Assembly (NCBI GenBank): GCA_033764075.1 | Contig: JANRJH010000007.1 | Location: 92,304-156,303 of the forward strand | DNA length: 64,000 bases | Direction: 5' to 3' | DNA from: M3007 sp033764075 | GTDB taxonomy: Bacteria > Bacteroidota > Bacteroidia > Chitinophagales > Saprospiraceae | Shown here: positions 6,670-14,282 of the stretch, piece after piece | Layout: each line of letters opens with the position of its first letter | Numbering within the stretch: the first letter of the stretch is position 1 | Position numbers and translations under genes: made by a program | Notes under the pieces: generated by a model | What the model saw: the letters and a program-made list of their open reading frames with translations, nothing else | The model's database searches: none | What the model was told of the DNA's origin: nothing

Positions 6670-9252
6670 TCACGAGCACTTCGTATGCCCACAACTCTTG
6701 CAGTTCAAACAACCCTCTTCGTACACGAGCGTTGCTTCCCCGCAATTGGGGCAGGTGGCGTTCACCACTTCGGTGCCGGAGGGGATGTACTGTTTGAGGG
6801 TGCGGATCACGCCGTTTTTCCAGGTGTTGAGCGAGTCGTCGCTCAGGTGCAGGTTGTTGATCATGTGCACCACGTAGGGTAGGGGCATGCCGTGGCGCAT
6901 CACCCCGCTGATGAGCTTGGCGTAGTTCCAGTATTCGGGGTCGAAGCAACGCGAGAGTCCCTCGACGGTGACGCGGTATCCGTCTTTGTCGGCGTACTGA
7001 AAGTCGTATCGACTGTGCCCGGTATCGTCTTTGCTTTTAATGATGCGACCTTTTTTGACGAAAGCGGGAAACTGGAAGCTGTCTTCAGCCTTGCCGGTGA
7101 AGATCTCGTACGGCTGGCCGTTGAGCAGGCCCACCACGGCGATCCAGGGGGTGCTTTCGTTGCGGAAACGCATGACGTCGGCCTCGAGTACTTCCGGGCG
7201 TTTGGGTGGCGGCGCGTAGTGGATGTGCGGGGTGTCGTCGGGTTCTTTGGATTCTTTGGTCACCAGGACGCCGGAGCGTGATCCGTCGCGATACACGGTG
7301 ATGCCTTTGCACCCGCTCTCCCACGCGGTGCGGTAAATTTCGGCGATCAGTTCCTCGGTGGCGGCATTCGGCACATTGACGGTCACGCTGATGCTGTGGT
7401 CTACCCAGCGCTGGATGCGACCCTGCATGCGCACCTTGCTCAGCCAGTCGACGTCCTGCGCAGTGGCCAGGTGGTAAGGGGAGCGGCGGATGAGGGCGTT
7501 CAGGTCGGCATCGCTCAGCTGTTCGATGTCGTTCGTTTGCAAACCTTGTGCGCGCATCCAGGTGACAAAGTGGTGGTGAAAAACGTGGTACTCCTGCCAG
7601 TGGTCGCCGGTGTCGTCGGTAAAGTCGATGCGAGCATGCTGGTCATTGGGGTTCACCTTGCGACGCCGTTTGTAGGCGATCATGAACACCGGTTCGATGC
7701 CGGAGGTCGTTTGGGTCATCATGCTCGTGGTGCCGGTCGGGGCGATGGTGAGCAGGGCGATGTTCCGGCGTCCGTGCTGCAGCATGTCGGCATACAGCTG
7801 CGGGTCGGCCTCGCGGAGTCGGCTGATGAACGGGTTTTGGGCTTCTCTGGCGGCGTCGTAGATCGGGAAGGCGCCGCGCTCTTTGGCCAGGGACACCGAA
7901 GAGCGGTAGGCCGACAGGGCGAAGTGGCGGTGCACTTTTTCAGCGAAGTCGATGGCCTCCTCGGATCCGTAGCGCAGGCCGAGTGCCGCCAGCATGTCGC
8001 CCTCGCCGGTCACGCCGGTGCCGGTGCGCCGGCCCTGGAGGCATTTTTCCCTGATTTTGCACCACAGCTTGTGTTCGTTGGACTTGATGTCGGCATCTTC
8101 GGGGTCTGTTTCGATTTTTTTCAGGATGCCTTCGATTTTTTCCAGCTCCAGGTCGATGATGTCGTCGGCCAGGCGTTGTGCCTGCTCGATGCAGCGGTCG
8201 AAGGACTCAAAGTCGAACGCCGCCTGGTCGGTGAACGGGTTTGTCACGAAGCTGAACAGGTTGACGGCCAGCAGGCGGCAGGAGTCGTAGGGGCAGAGCG
8301 GGATTTCCCCGCAAGGGTTGGTGGACACGGTTTCGAAGCCCAGATCGGCATAGCAGTCGGGGATCGACTCGCGCAGGACGGTGTCCCAGAACAAAATGCC
8401 GGGCTCGGCCGACTTCCAGGCGTTGTGCACGATTTTTTGCCAAAGGGCGGCAGCGTCGATGGTTTTTTGCACCTTGGGATGGTCGCTGCGGATGGGAAAC
8501 TGCTGGGTATAGGGTTGTCCGGCGAGCGCGGCCCGCATGAAGGCGTCGTCGATGCGCACGGAGATGTTGGCCCCTGTCACCTTGGTGCCGTCGAGTTTGG
8601 CGTCTATGAACCGCTCCGCGTCGGGGTGTTTGATGCTCAGGCTGAGCATGAGGGCGCCGCGGCGCCCGTCCTGGGCAACCTCGCGCGTAGAATTGCTGTA
8701 GCGCTCCATAAACGGCACGATGCCGGTGGAGGTGAGGGCGCTATTTTGTACCGGTGTGCCTTTGGGCCGGAGGCCGGAGAGGTCGTGCCCGACGCCGCCC
8801 CGGCGTTTCATGAGTTGCACCTGCTCCTCGTCGGTGCGCATGATGGCGCCGTAGGAGTCGGCATCGGCGAGGCCGCCGATCACGAAGCAGTTGGACAGCG
8901 ACACTTTCTGATAGGGGTTGCCGATGCCGGCCATGGGGCTGCCCTGGGGCACGATGTACCGGAAACGGTCGATGAGGCGAAAAATGTCGGCTTCGCTCAT
9001 CGGGTTGGGGTACAGCTGCTCCATGCGGGCCAGTTCGGCGGCCATGCGCCGGTGCATGTCGTCGGGCGTGCGCTCGTAAATGTGCCCCCAGGAGTCCTTT
9101 AGGGCGTACTTGTTGAGCCAGACACCGGCGGAGAGTTCGTCGCCGTTGAAGTAGCGGGCGGCGTGCCGGAGGGCTTCTTCGTAGGTGAAAACGTCGGGGG
9201 AAGAAGGCGCGTTCAGGCGTGTTTTTTCGGGAGGGGCAGTCTTGGTGTCCAT
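6670..9252 (-). CDS. nrdJ: Adenosylcobalamin-dependent (class II) ribonucleotide reductase
   Basis: An 860-residue class II enzyme that makes deoxyribonucleotides using a cobalamin-derived radical. Seen in sequence: the redox-active cysteine in SLSNCFVIGG, the catalytic loop NPCGEIPLC, the finger segment APTGTTSMMTQTTSGIEP with YKRRRKVN, and a C-terminal Cys-rich zinc ribbon plus redox tail (CPNCGE, CLNCKSCGHTKCS). Length and order match the NrdJ subgroup that has a TSCPD-like C-terminal region. No cobalamin riboswitch or NrdR box was recognised upstream; instead TATCTTTG lies 27 bases before the start codon, and a perfect 34-bp palindrome sits directly upstream of that. Confidence 0.94.
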   Translation of the reverse strand: MDTKTAPPEKTRLNAPSSPDVFTYEEALRHAARYFNGDELSAGVWLNKYALKDSWGHIYERTPDDMHRRMAAELARMEQLYPNPMSEADIFRLIDRFRYIVPQGSPMAGIGNPYQKVSLSNCFVIGGLADADSYGAIMRTDEEQVQLMKRRGGVGHDLSGLRPKGTPVQNSALTSTGIVPFMERYSNSTREVAQDGRRGALMLSLSIKHPDAERFIDAKLDGTKVTGANISVRIDDAFMRAALAGQPYTQQFPIRSDHPKVQKTIDAAALWQKIVHNAWKSAEPGILFWDTVLRESIPDCYADLGFETVSTNPCGEIPLCPYDSCRLLAVNLFSFVTNPFTDQAAFDFESFDRCIEQAQRLADDIIDLELEKIEGILKKIETDPEDADIKSNEHKLWCKIREKCLQGRRTGTGVTGEGDMLAALGLRYGSEEAIDFAEKVHRHFALSAYRSSVSLAKERGAFPIYDAAREAQNPFISRLREADPQLYADMLQHGRRNIALLTIAPTGTTSMMTQTTSGIEPVFMIAYKRRRKVNPNDQHARIDFTDDTGDHWQEYHVFHHHFVTWMRAQGLQTNDIEQLSDADLNALIRRSPYHLATAQDVDWLSKVRMQGRIQRWVDHSISVTVNVPNAATEELIAEIYRTAWESGCKGITVYRDGSRSGVLVTKESKEPDDTPHIHYAPPPKRPEVLEADVMRFRNESTPWIAVVGLLNGQPYEIFTGKAEDSFQFPAFVKKGRIIKSKDDTGHSRYDFQYADKDGYRVTVEGLSRCFDPEYWNYAKLISGVMRHGMPLPYVVHMINNLHLSDDSLNTWKNGVIRTLKQYIPSGTEVVNATCPNCGEATLVYEEGCLNCKSCGHTKCS

Positions 9253-9278
9253 ACATTGAAGGTTGCGGCGGGCAGTGA

Positions 9279-9286
9279 CAAAGATA
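9279..9286 (-). promoter_or_regulatory. -7 element of the nrdJ promoter
   Basis: TATCTTTG on the minus strand, an exact TAnnTTTG match, 27 bases from the nrdJ ATG. The expected -33 position falls inside the palindrome 9293-9326 and shows no TTTG. Confidence 0.55.
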
Positions 9287-9292
9287 GCCTAA

Positions 9293-9326
9293 AATTCGTC
9301 CTACGAGTTAACTCGTAGGACGAATT
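9293..9326. repeat. 34-bp perfect palindrome, copy 1
   Basis: Two 17-base arms (left arm AATTCGTCCTACGAGTT) with no loop. The same sequence with a single base change in its centre is at 35851-35884. This copy starts directly after the VOC gene stop codon and lies across the upstream part of the nrdJ promoter. On the minus strand it is followed by TTTT, so it can act as a terminator for the VOC gene; an operator role is also possible. Confidence 0.9.
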
Positions 9327-9745
9327 CAACTGGTCTTCGTTCGGCCCTCCACCAACGCGTCATAAGTGGTTTCGATCGGCTCCCACAGCTCGATCTTGTT
9401 ACCCTCCGGATCCAGTATGTGCACGAACTTGCCATAGGGATACACGTCAATATCATCCAGGATGGTCACGCCGGCCATTCGGAGTTCTTCGAGCAGCCCT
9501 TCCAGGTCTGCTACCCGGAAGTTGATCATAAAGTCTTTTTCCGAAGGTTCAAAATAGCGGGTATCTTCCGGGAATGGACTCCATTGGGTAAATGCCCGTT
9601 TTTCCGGATTTTCACTGGTTCGCCATTCAAAATTGGTGCCGTACAGGTCGGTCTGTAAGCCAAGGTGTTCGCGATACCAGTCTTTTTGGGTATCTGGGTT
9701 GCGGCACTTGAAAAAGATGCCACCAATGCCGGTTACTTTTTTCAT
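9326..9745 (-). CDS. VOC superfamily (glyoxalase/bleomycin-resistance fold) protein
   Basis: A 139-residue single VOC-domain protein. It begins MKKVTGIGGIFFKCRNPD and ends with the typical GKFVHILDPEGNKIELWEP strand, where the glutamate is a usual metal ligand. Family members are metalloenzymes (lyases, dioxygenases, thiol transferases) or binding proteins; the substrate is not predictable here. The ATG at 9745 fits the family start. An ATG at 9769 overlaps the TAA of the DUF456 gene (TAATG) and would add MNNQIHKR, so it may be the translational-coupling start. It lies downstream of DUF456 in the same operon. Confidence 0.85.
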   Translation of the reverse strand: MKKVTGIGGIFFKCRNPDTQKDWYREHLGLQTDLYGTNFEWRTSENPEKRAFTQWSPFPEDTRYFEPSEKDFMINFRVADLEGLLEELRMAGVTILDDIDVYPYGKFVHILDPEGNKIELWEPIETTYDALVEGRTKTS

Positions 9746-9768
9746 TCGTTTGTGGATTTGATTGTTCA

Positions 9769-10251
9769 TTACTGGAAAAACACGCCGGCCACCGCATACC
9801 AGATCATCACGCCGCATAATGCCACCTTGAACCCTACCCCGAATAAAAAACCGATGAACGACCCCAGCGCAGCCCGCGTGGCGCTCCCGGAATCCTTGCC
9901 GATGAGCATCTCCCCGGCCAGGGCGCCCAGAAATGCGCCGGCAAAAACACCCACAGGCCCCATGAACATGCCCACCACCAGTCCAATGGTGCTGCCCCAC
10001 ACGCCGGCCTGGCTGCCGCCAAAACGCCTGACCCCCCAGAGTGGCACCAGATAGTCCAATACCGTGACAACAACCGTCGCTATGCCCAACGCCCACAGCA
10101 GCCGGGGCGAAAAATCGGCAAAACGCGTCCAGTGCAACAAAAACACGCCCAGCAGGCTCAACGGCGGGCCGGGCAGGGGCAACACCGCGCCGATCAGGCC
10201 AATGACCAGGCAGGCGGCGGCGGCAACGGCCAAAAGGATATCAAGCACCAT
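9769..10251 (-). CDS. DUF456 family membrane protein
   Basis: A 160-residue hydrophobic protein with about four membrane segments: residues 2-24 (VLDILLAVAAAACLVIGLIGAV), around 50-70, a Gly-rich stretch with GLVVGMFMGPVGVFAGAFLGALAGE, and the C-terminal 30 residues. The glycine-rich pair of helices, GKDSGSATRAALGSFIG and early PLPGPPLSLLGV motif are characteristic of DUF456. Function unknown. It precedes the VOC gene with overlapping stop and start, and TAACTTTG 20 bases upstream is a good -7 element. Confidence 0.85.
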   Translation of the reverse strand: MVLDILLAVAAAACLVIGLIGAVLPLPGPPLSLLGVFLLHWTRFADFSPRLLWALGIATVVVTVLDYLVPLWGVRRFGGSQAGVWGSTIGLVVGMFMGPVGVFAGAFLGALAGEMLIGKDSGSATRAALGSFIGFLFGVGFKVALCGVMIWYAVAGVFFQ

Positions 10252-10270
10252 ACAAATTGAATTGCTGACC

Positions 10271-10278
10271 CAAAGTTA
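10271..10278 (-). promoter_or_regulatory. -7 element upstream of DUF456-VOC operon
   Basis: TAACTTTG on the minus strand, an exact TAnnTTTG match, 20 bases before the ATG at 10251. No clear -33 TTTG. Confidence 0.5.
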
Positions 10279-10314
10279 GGCAGATTTGGGCATTGCCGGC
10301 CATTGCCCTTCTCC

Positions 10315-10370
10315 ACCATCCGCGGTTATTCGAAATCGTGTTTCTTTGCGCCGCTTTTACCGGCAACCAA
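10315..10370. repeat. Direct repeat A bounding the MNT-HEPN island
   Basis: A 56-base segment that recurs at 13345-13399 with only two substitutions and one extra base; weaker similarity extends about 12 bases further left. In this copy the promoter-like octamer reads TTTCTTTG instead of TATCTTTG, so it is probably not a working promoter. It lies between the DUF456 promoter and the HEPN gene stop. Confidence 0.85.
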
Positions 10371-10379
10371 CCGGATGTG

Positions 10380-10781
10380 TTAGTTATTACGTTCTTTGTA
10401 AATTATATATTCAATTTCCTGAATCAATGCTTCAACTTTAGGCACAAGTGGTAAGACGTCCGCTTCCTGGATGTTCATAAAGTCTTCATAGTCTGCCTGC
10501 TGTCTGATATTAAAGAGACCGTTGAATAAAATGCCGTCCTCGCGATTTATCTTACCTGTTTTTACAAGTTCAAGGTTGAAGGCTGATTTAAGACCTGAAT
10601 GGGTAGTGGCATTCAAATTTCGGAATGCTAAATAGGCAGAAACAATATAAAAACAAGCATAATACATTCTGTTGGCCGCCGCATTCCAGCGTTTTTCACC
10701 AATCAGAAATACAGTATCAATGAATGCTTCCCTGGCCCGTTCAATTCTGTAGTGGATAAGTTCTTCTTTTGAATAGCTCAT
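10380..10781 (-). CDS. HEPN domain protein, probable RNase toxin of an MNT-HEPN pair
   Basis: A 133-residue helical protein starting at the ATG at 10781 (MSYSKEELIHYRIERAREAF). Its core NRMYYACFYIVSAYLAF is the HEPN (PF05168-like) signature, and FRNLNATTHSG supplies an R-x6-H motif of the kind used as the RNase active site in HEPN toxins. It lacks the HxY tyrosine that is modified in HepT. The start codon overlaps the TGA of the nucleotidyltransferase gene by four bases, the standard arrangement of these toxin-antitoxin pairs. DNA here is AT-rich compared with flanks, consistent with recent acquisition. Confidence 0.82.
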   Translation of the reverse strand: MSYSKEELIHYRIERAREAFIDTVFLIGEKRWNAAANRMYYACFYIVSAYLAFRNLNATTHSGLKSAFNLELVKTGKINREDGILFNGLFNIRQQADYEDFMNIQEADVLPLVPKVEALIQEIEYIIYKERNN

Positions 10782-11077
10782 GCGGGCCGGCCTTCTTTCT
10801 TGATGATTTGATATATTGGAGTAATCTCTAGTGTCTCCCATTCTGATTTTGAATGAATCAGGAGACTGATTACCGTATTATTTTCAAGTTCCAAGTCATA
10901 GATTTTATCCAAAATAAGGTTTTTCATGTCGCGGGTGAGCGCATGATCCAATAATACCAAAAAGTCCCAGTCGGAATCAGTTCGGAAATCGCCTCTGGCA
11001 CGGGAACCAAACAAAATGACCTGTGCATTGGGGGCAATTTTGGCAACTTCTCTTTTTACAAGGGTTTCTATCTGCAT
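10778..11077 (-). CDS. Minimal nucleotidyltransferase (MNT), probable antitoxin
   Basis: A 99-residue protein starting at ATG 11077 (MQIETLVKREVAKIAPN). It shows the pol-beta superfamily active site GSRARG followed by SDWDFLVLL, where the two aspartates bind metal. In characterised MNT-HEPN pairs the MNT protein neutralises the HEPN RNase, in some cases by adding AMP to it. The gene precedes and overlaps the HEPN gene. The open frame extends upstream to 11257 but those residues overlap the regulator gene and contain no family signal. TATCTTTG at 11104-11111 provides a promoter. Confidence 0.85.
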   Translation of the reverse strand: MQIETLVKREVAKIAPNAQVILFGSRARGDFRTDSDWDFLVLLDHALTRDMKNLILDKIYDLELENNTVISLLIHSKSEWETLEITPIYQIIKKEGRPA

Positions 11078-11103
11078 TCCAAAATCGAATTTGTAGTCAT
11101 ATG

Positions 11104-11111
11104 CAAAGATA
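11104..11111 (-). promoter_or_regulatory. -7 element of the MNT-HEPN operon
   Basis: TATCTTTG on the minus strand, 26 bases before the MNT ATG, in an AT-rich leader. The -33 element is not obvious. Confidence 0.5.
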
Positions 11112-11174
11112 CAGGATAGTATTATTTTATTGCACACCACATTCTCTATCGGGCTACCGAGTCTTGTTTGTTTT

Positions 11175-12077
11175 TCAAATATCCAGGCTGGCAGCAGTAA
11201 CCATCCCCAGCCCCGTTTCCATACGGTACCCAACGCCATGCACTGCGGTGATGGCAACAGCGGGATCGGGGGCTAATTTTTTGCGCAGCCTGGATACGAA
11301 CATATCGATGCTGCGCCCGACGAGCACGCCTTCGTCGGCCCAGACTTGCTGGAGGATGGTCTCCCGTTCGAGCAACTGACCAGGGCGGGCAGCAAAGAGC
11401 CGCAACAGCTTGGTTTCCCGGAACGTGAGGGATTGCGACACGCCGTTGGCAATCAGGATTTGGCCGACGGGATCCAGGCGGGAGTTGCCAAAGTGCAGCC
11501 ACTCGATATCGGACGTGGCCGGCCGGCGGGTTTCGGGAGACTGCTTTTGGCGGCGCAGCCAGCGGTAGGCCAGCCAACCGCCGGTCAGTAACAGGCATAT
11601 GCCGGCCATTATCCTGCCGACCGGCGGTTGGGGCGGCTGTTGGGCAAAGACAACTTCTATGTAATGGCAGCCCTCCGGCATTTCGCGGCCTCCGCAAGTG
11701 ACCACAGCGTCTTCACCTGCCACGTCGGCGTAATGGTAGCCAAGGTCAATCACATCATCGAGGCAACGGCGCACGGTCACGTAATAGGGCTGGTGTATCC
11801 GATGCAGATCAAGCGAGTTTTGCAGCAGCTCGGGTAGCCGATCGTAATCGAATGACTGCGCCAGGTAGATGCGCCAGGTCGTTTCCGAGATTTGACTGAC
11901 GGCGGGTATGCGGCTTGTGCTGTCGCCCGAAGCCCGCAAGAGCGCATCGGCGGTGCGACGCAGGGCCAGGTTCAGTTGGTCCTTTGGCAGTTCCGCTGTT
12001 GGCTTCGACGCTCCGACAGGCAATAGGAGCGCCACGATGGGCAAGGCCAACAGCGGAACAAATCGCAAATTTTTCAA
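11175..12077 (-). CDS. Membrane-bound winged-helix regulator with extracytoplasmic domain
   Basis: About 300 residues. The TTG at 12077 (KNLRFVPLLALPIVALLLPVGA) gives a good signal peptide or anchor; another TTG at 12125 would extend it by 16 residues. An extracytoplasmic region of about 135 residues contains two cysteines (RRCLDDV and VVTCGG). A second membrane helix follows (IMAGICLLLTGGWLAYRWL), then an OmpR/PhoB-type winged helix (LTFRETKLLRLFAARPGQLL, VWADEGVLVGRSIDMFVSRLRKKL, ITAVHGVGYRM). There is no receiver domain. This is a one-component transmembrane regulator with ToxR-like logic but the DNA-binding domain at the C-terminus. It lies 37 bp downstream of the Asp-box lipoprotein gene, same strand. 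Confidence 0.8.
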   Translation of the reverse strand: MKNLRFVPLLALPIVALLLPVGASKPTAELPKDQLNLALRRTADALLRASGDSTSRIPAVSQISETTWRIYLAQSFDYDRLPELLQNSLDLHRIHQPYYVTVRRCLDDVIDLGYHYADVAGEDAVVTCGGREMPEGCHYIEVVFAQQPPQPPVGRIMAGICLLLTGGWLAYRWLRRQKQSPETRRPATSDIEWLHFGNSRLDPVGQILIANGVSQSLTFRETKLLRLFAARPGQLLERETILQQVWADEGVLVGRSIDMFVSRLRKKLAPDPAVAITAVHGVGYRMETGLGMVTAASLDI

Positions 12078-12114
12078 AACAAACGATAAAAGCACAAACA
12101 AAGTTACGCCAAAA

Positions 12115-13149
12115 TCAGCACCCAAAGCTCATCATGGCGTAAATGATACCATCGGCAACGATGAGATCGGCGCGATTGTTTTCGCCCTCCAATTTGAGTA
12201 CCGGTTGCCATGTCTTACCCTGGTCGGGTGAGGCGGAAATGCCACCCTCATGACAGCATACCCATTGATCGCCAAACTGCACAAAATCCGTACAGAAGTC
12301 AAACGGAAGCACGGCTTTGTCAACCGCCTGCCAGCTTTTGCCGTTGTCCACCGAGGTGTACACTTGCGATTTGCGCTCGGTGCGCTTCGTCGCTGCGTTG
12401 ACGATGGCAAACAGCCCTCCTCCACCTAAACGACCCGCTTTCATCACTTCGACACCAACCAACGGCGATTTTTCCCAGTGTTTTCCGCCATCGCCCGATA
12501 CCAGCATGCCGGTGTGGCCAACGGCGATCAGGTTGCCGCCCGATTCGATGATTTGCAGAATGTATTGATCGTCGAACACCCTGTCCCAGCTAACGCCGCC
12601 ATCGGTCGACCGAATGATGCCACCCTCGCTGCCGGCCACCAGGGCATTGCCCGATTCGATCATACAGAACACCATTTTCTCCTTTAGCGACTGGAACGCC
12701 GGTATCCAGGCGCAGGTGCCCATGACCTCCTGCAAATAATTGTGCTGATCATCGCGGATAACAAGGCCGCTCTTCAGGACAAATATGTTGTCGACGGTGC
12801 CTTTAACGATTGTTTTTGACTGCCAAACGGGTGGCGTCAGTCCGGTATAGCTGGCATAAACGCCATTGTTCAGGGAAGACAGCACAATTTCGCCGTTCCG
12901 CACGACGCTGCGAATGGGGTCAAATTTTGTCGGCAGGCCATTGCTGACGTCATGCCAGGTTTGTCCGCCGTCAGGCGACTGATAAATGATGTTGGATGCC
13001 GAAGGCGTTTCGGTCGCGGGCACACTCCGGGTACTCCTGGCGGCTGCCGGCATGGCGTCGGCGGTGGCTATGGCCAGGTTGTTGTTGCTTTGCTGGCACG
13101 ACAGGCAGCAGGAGGTGCAGATCAAGGTGGCGATAAGGATGATGCGCAT
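12115..13149 (-). CDS. Lipoprotein with five Asp-box (BNR/Ycf48-like) repeats
   Basis: A 344-residue protein starting at ATG 13149, with a lipobox-type signal (IATLICTSCCLSC). Five Asp boxes are visible: SPDGGQTW, STDGGVSW, SGDGGKHW, SVDNGKSW and SPDQGKTW, spaced as in sialidase-like or Ycf48/Hcf136-like beta-propellers. No sialidase catalytic residues could be assigned, so a binding or assembly role is more likely than catalysis. It should be tethered to the periplasmic or outer face of a membrane. The membrane-bound regulator follows on the same strand, which suggests the two work together; this is inference from position only. Confidence 0.82.
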   Translation of the reverse strand: MRIILIATLICTSCCLSCQQSNNNLAIATADAMPAAARSTRSVPATETPSASNIIYQSPDGGQTWHDVSNGLPTKFDPIRSVVRNGEIVLSSLNNGVYASYTGLTPPVWQSKTIVKGTVDNIFVLKSGLVIRDDQHNYLQEVMGTCAWIPAFQSLKEKMVFCMIESGNALVAGSEGGIIRSTDGGVSWDRVFDDQYILQIIESGGNLIAVGHTGMLVSGDGGKHWEKSPLVGVEVMKAGRLGGGGLFAIVNAATKRTERKSQVYTSVDNGKSWQAVDKAVLPFDFCTDFVQFGDQWVCCHEGGISASPDQGKTWQPVLKLEGENNRADLIVADGIIYAMMSFGC

Positions 13150-13344
13150 GGTGGTCAATGTTTTTAAGAATGATGCTGCAAACCTATGGGAGATGGCCGG
13201 GTTCGGCGCTTTTGGTTTGTAAAACGATGTAACAACGTTGTAAAATCTATGGAAAATTCGTGCGCGGCATGCATTTCCGGATTGTCGACAAACAACCTCC
13301 GTTTGAATGGCCGCCCCAAAGCCGGGCAGAATTGGCCCCCCCCA

Positions 13345-13399
13345 ACCATCCGCGGTTATCCGAAATCGTGTATCTTTGCGCCGCTTTTCCGGCAACCAA
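13345..13399. repeat. Direct repeat B bounding the MNT-HEPN island
   Basis: Second copy of the segment at 10315-10370 (about 95 percent identical by direct comparison). This copy holds an intact TATCTTTG octamer and lies just upstream of the SurA-like gene. Confidence 0.85.
13371..13378 (+). promoter_or_regulatory. -7 element of the surA-bamA cluster promoter
   Basis: TATCTTTG, an exact TAnnTTTG match, 49 bases upstream of the ATG at 13428 and inside direct repeat B. The next three genes are closely spaced and probably share this transcript. Confidence 0.6.
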
Positions 13400-13427
13400 T
13401 TTCTTGTCCGGTGCGTCTGTATCGTTT

Positions 13428-14282
13428 ATGAAGCCGATTTTCCATCGCTTGTTGCTGTTTCTGCTGTTTGCCTGGCCCATCCTGCCGGGCTGCTCTGGCC
13501 GTGGCCGCGTTCCGGAAAATGACGTCGAGCTCGCGCGGGTGTACAACAAAACCCTGCTGCTCTCCGCTACTGGCCATGTGGTGCCCGAAGGTACGCCCCC
13601 CGACGACAGCGTGCTCATGCTGCGCGCCTACGTGCAACGCTGGGTGTACGACCAGCTGCTGATGTACGAGGCGGAACGCAACATACCGCAAGACCTGAAC
13701 ATCGACCAGCTCGTGCGCGATTACCGGGCCAGCCTGGTGCGCTTCAACTTTGAACAGCGGATCATCGCCGAACAGTTGGACAGCACGATCGCCGAGTCCG
13801 AACTACAGAGTTTCTACGAAAACAACAAAGACCAGTTCCAGCTCGAAAACACCATCCTGAAGTGCCTGCTCATCAAGGTGCCCAAAGATGCGCCCGTGTC
13901 GGAACTCAACAAGATGTGGTACAGCCGAAACGACAGGGAGCGCGCCGGCATGCAGGCATTTTGCGACAAATGGGCCGTCCTGGCGTTTTTGGACCCCGAA
14001 AAATGGTACAAAATCGAAGAGGTGGCCGCGATTTTGCCCCAGGGAACGTTAACTGCTCAAAATGCGGCGCCCAACCGCGAAGGCGCACTCAGCGACGGTG
14101 ACTTCCGGTACTATTACCGCGTGCTCGAAACCGTTAAAAGTAAAGAAACCGCACCCCTTGAGTTTGTTCGGGAACAGGCCTCCAAAGTGATCCTGCACCT
14201 GCGCAAACAAAAACTCCTGGAAGCGTGGAAGGAACAGCTATATCAAAAAGAACTGCGGCGTGAGAACATTAAACTTAATTAG
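13428..14282 (+). CDS. SurA-like lipoprotein (PPIase-related chaperone without clear rotamase domain)
   Basis: A 284-residue protein. ATG at 13428 begins a signal peptide with a lipobox-like LPGC, so it is likely a lipoprotein. The sequence is mostly helical, with segments like the SurA N-terminal chaperone module (RAYVQRWVYDQLLMYEAERN, ESELQSFYENNKDQFQLENTILKCLLIKVPKD) and a C-terminal helix (QASKVILHLRKQKLLEAWKEQLY). No full parvulin domain is visible. In Bacteroidota such proteins are commonly found directly upstream of SurA, which is the case here (23-bp overlap). Probable role: periplasmic handling of outer-membrane proteins. Confidence 0.75.
   Translation: MKPIFHRLLLFLLFAWPILPGCSGRGRVPENDVELARVYNKTLLLSATGHVVPEGTPPDDSVLMLRAYVQRWVYDQLLMYEAERNIPQDLNIDQLVRDYRASLVRFNFEQRIIAEQLDSTIAESELQSFYENNKDQFQLENTILKCLLIKVPKDAPVSELNKMWYSRNDRERAGMQAFCDKWAVLAFLDPEKWYKIEEVAAILPQGTLTAQNAAPNREGALSDGDFRYYYRVLETVKSKETAPLEFVREQASKVILHLRKQKLLEAWKEQLYQKELRRENIKLN

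Noticed and set aside
6647..6949. N-terminal extension of the AlbA_2 protein
   Set aside because: The extra 101 codons overlap nrdJ in another frame, are His/Arg/Pro-rich, and precede a natural ATG that starts the family domain.
7396..9102. A 568-codon open frame on the plus strand
   Set aside because: It lies fully opposite nrdJ, whose family motifs are unmistakable; the long frame is a by-product of high GC and codon bias.
9253..9330. Possible cobalamin riboswitch or NrdR box upstream of nrdJ
   Set aside because: The leader is under 80 bases and has no B12-box; the palindrome there does not match the NrdR consensus.
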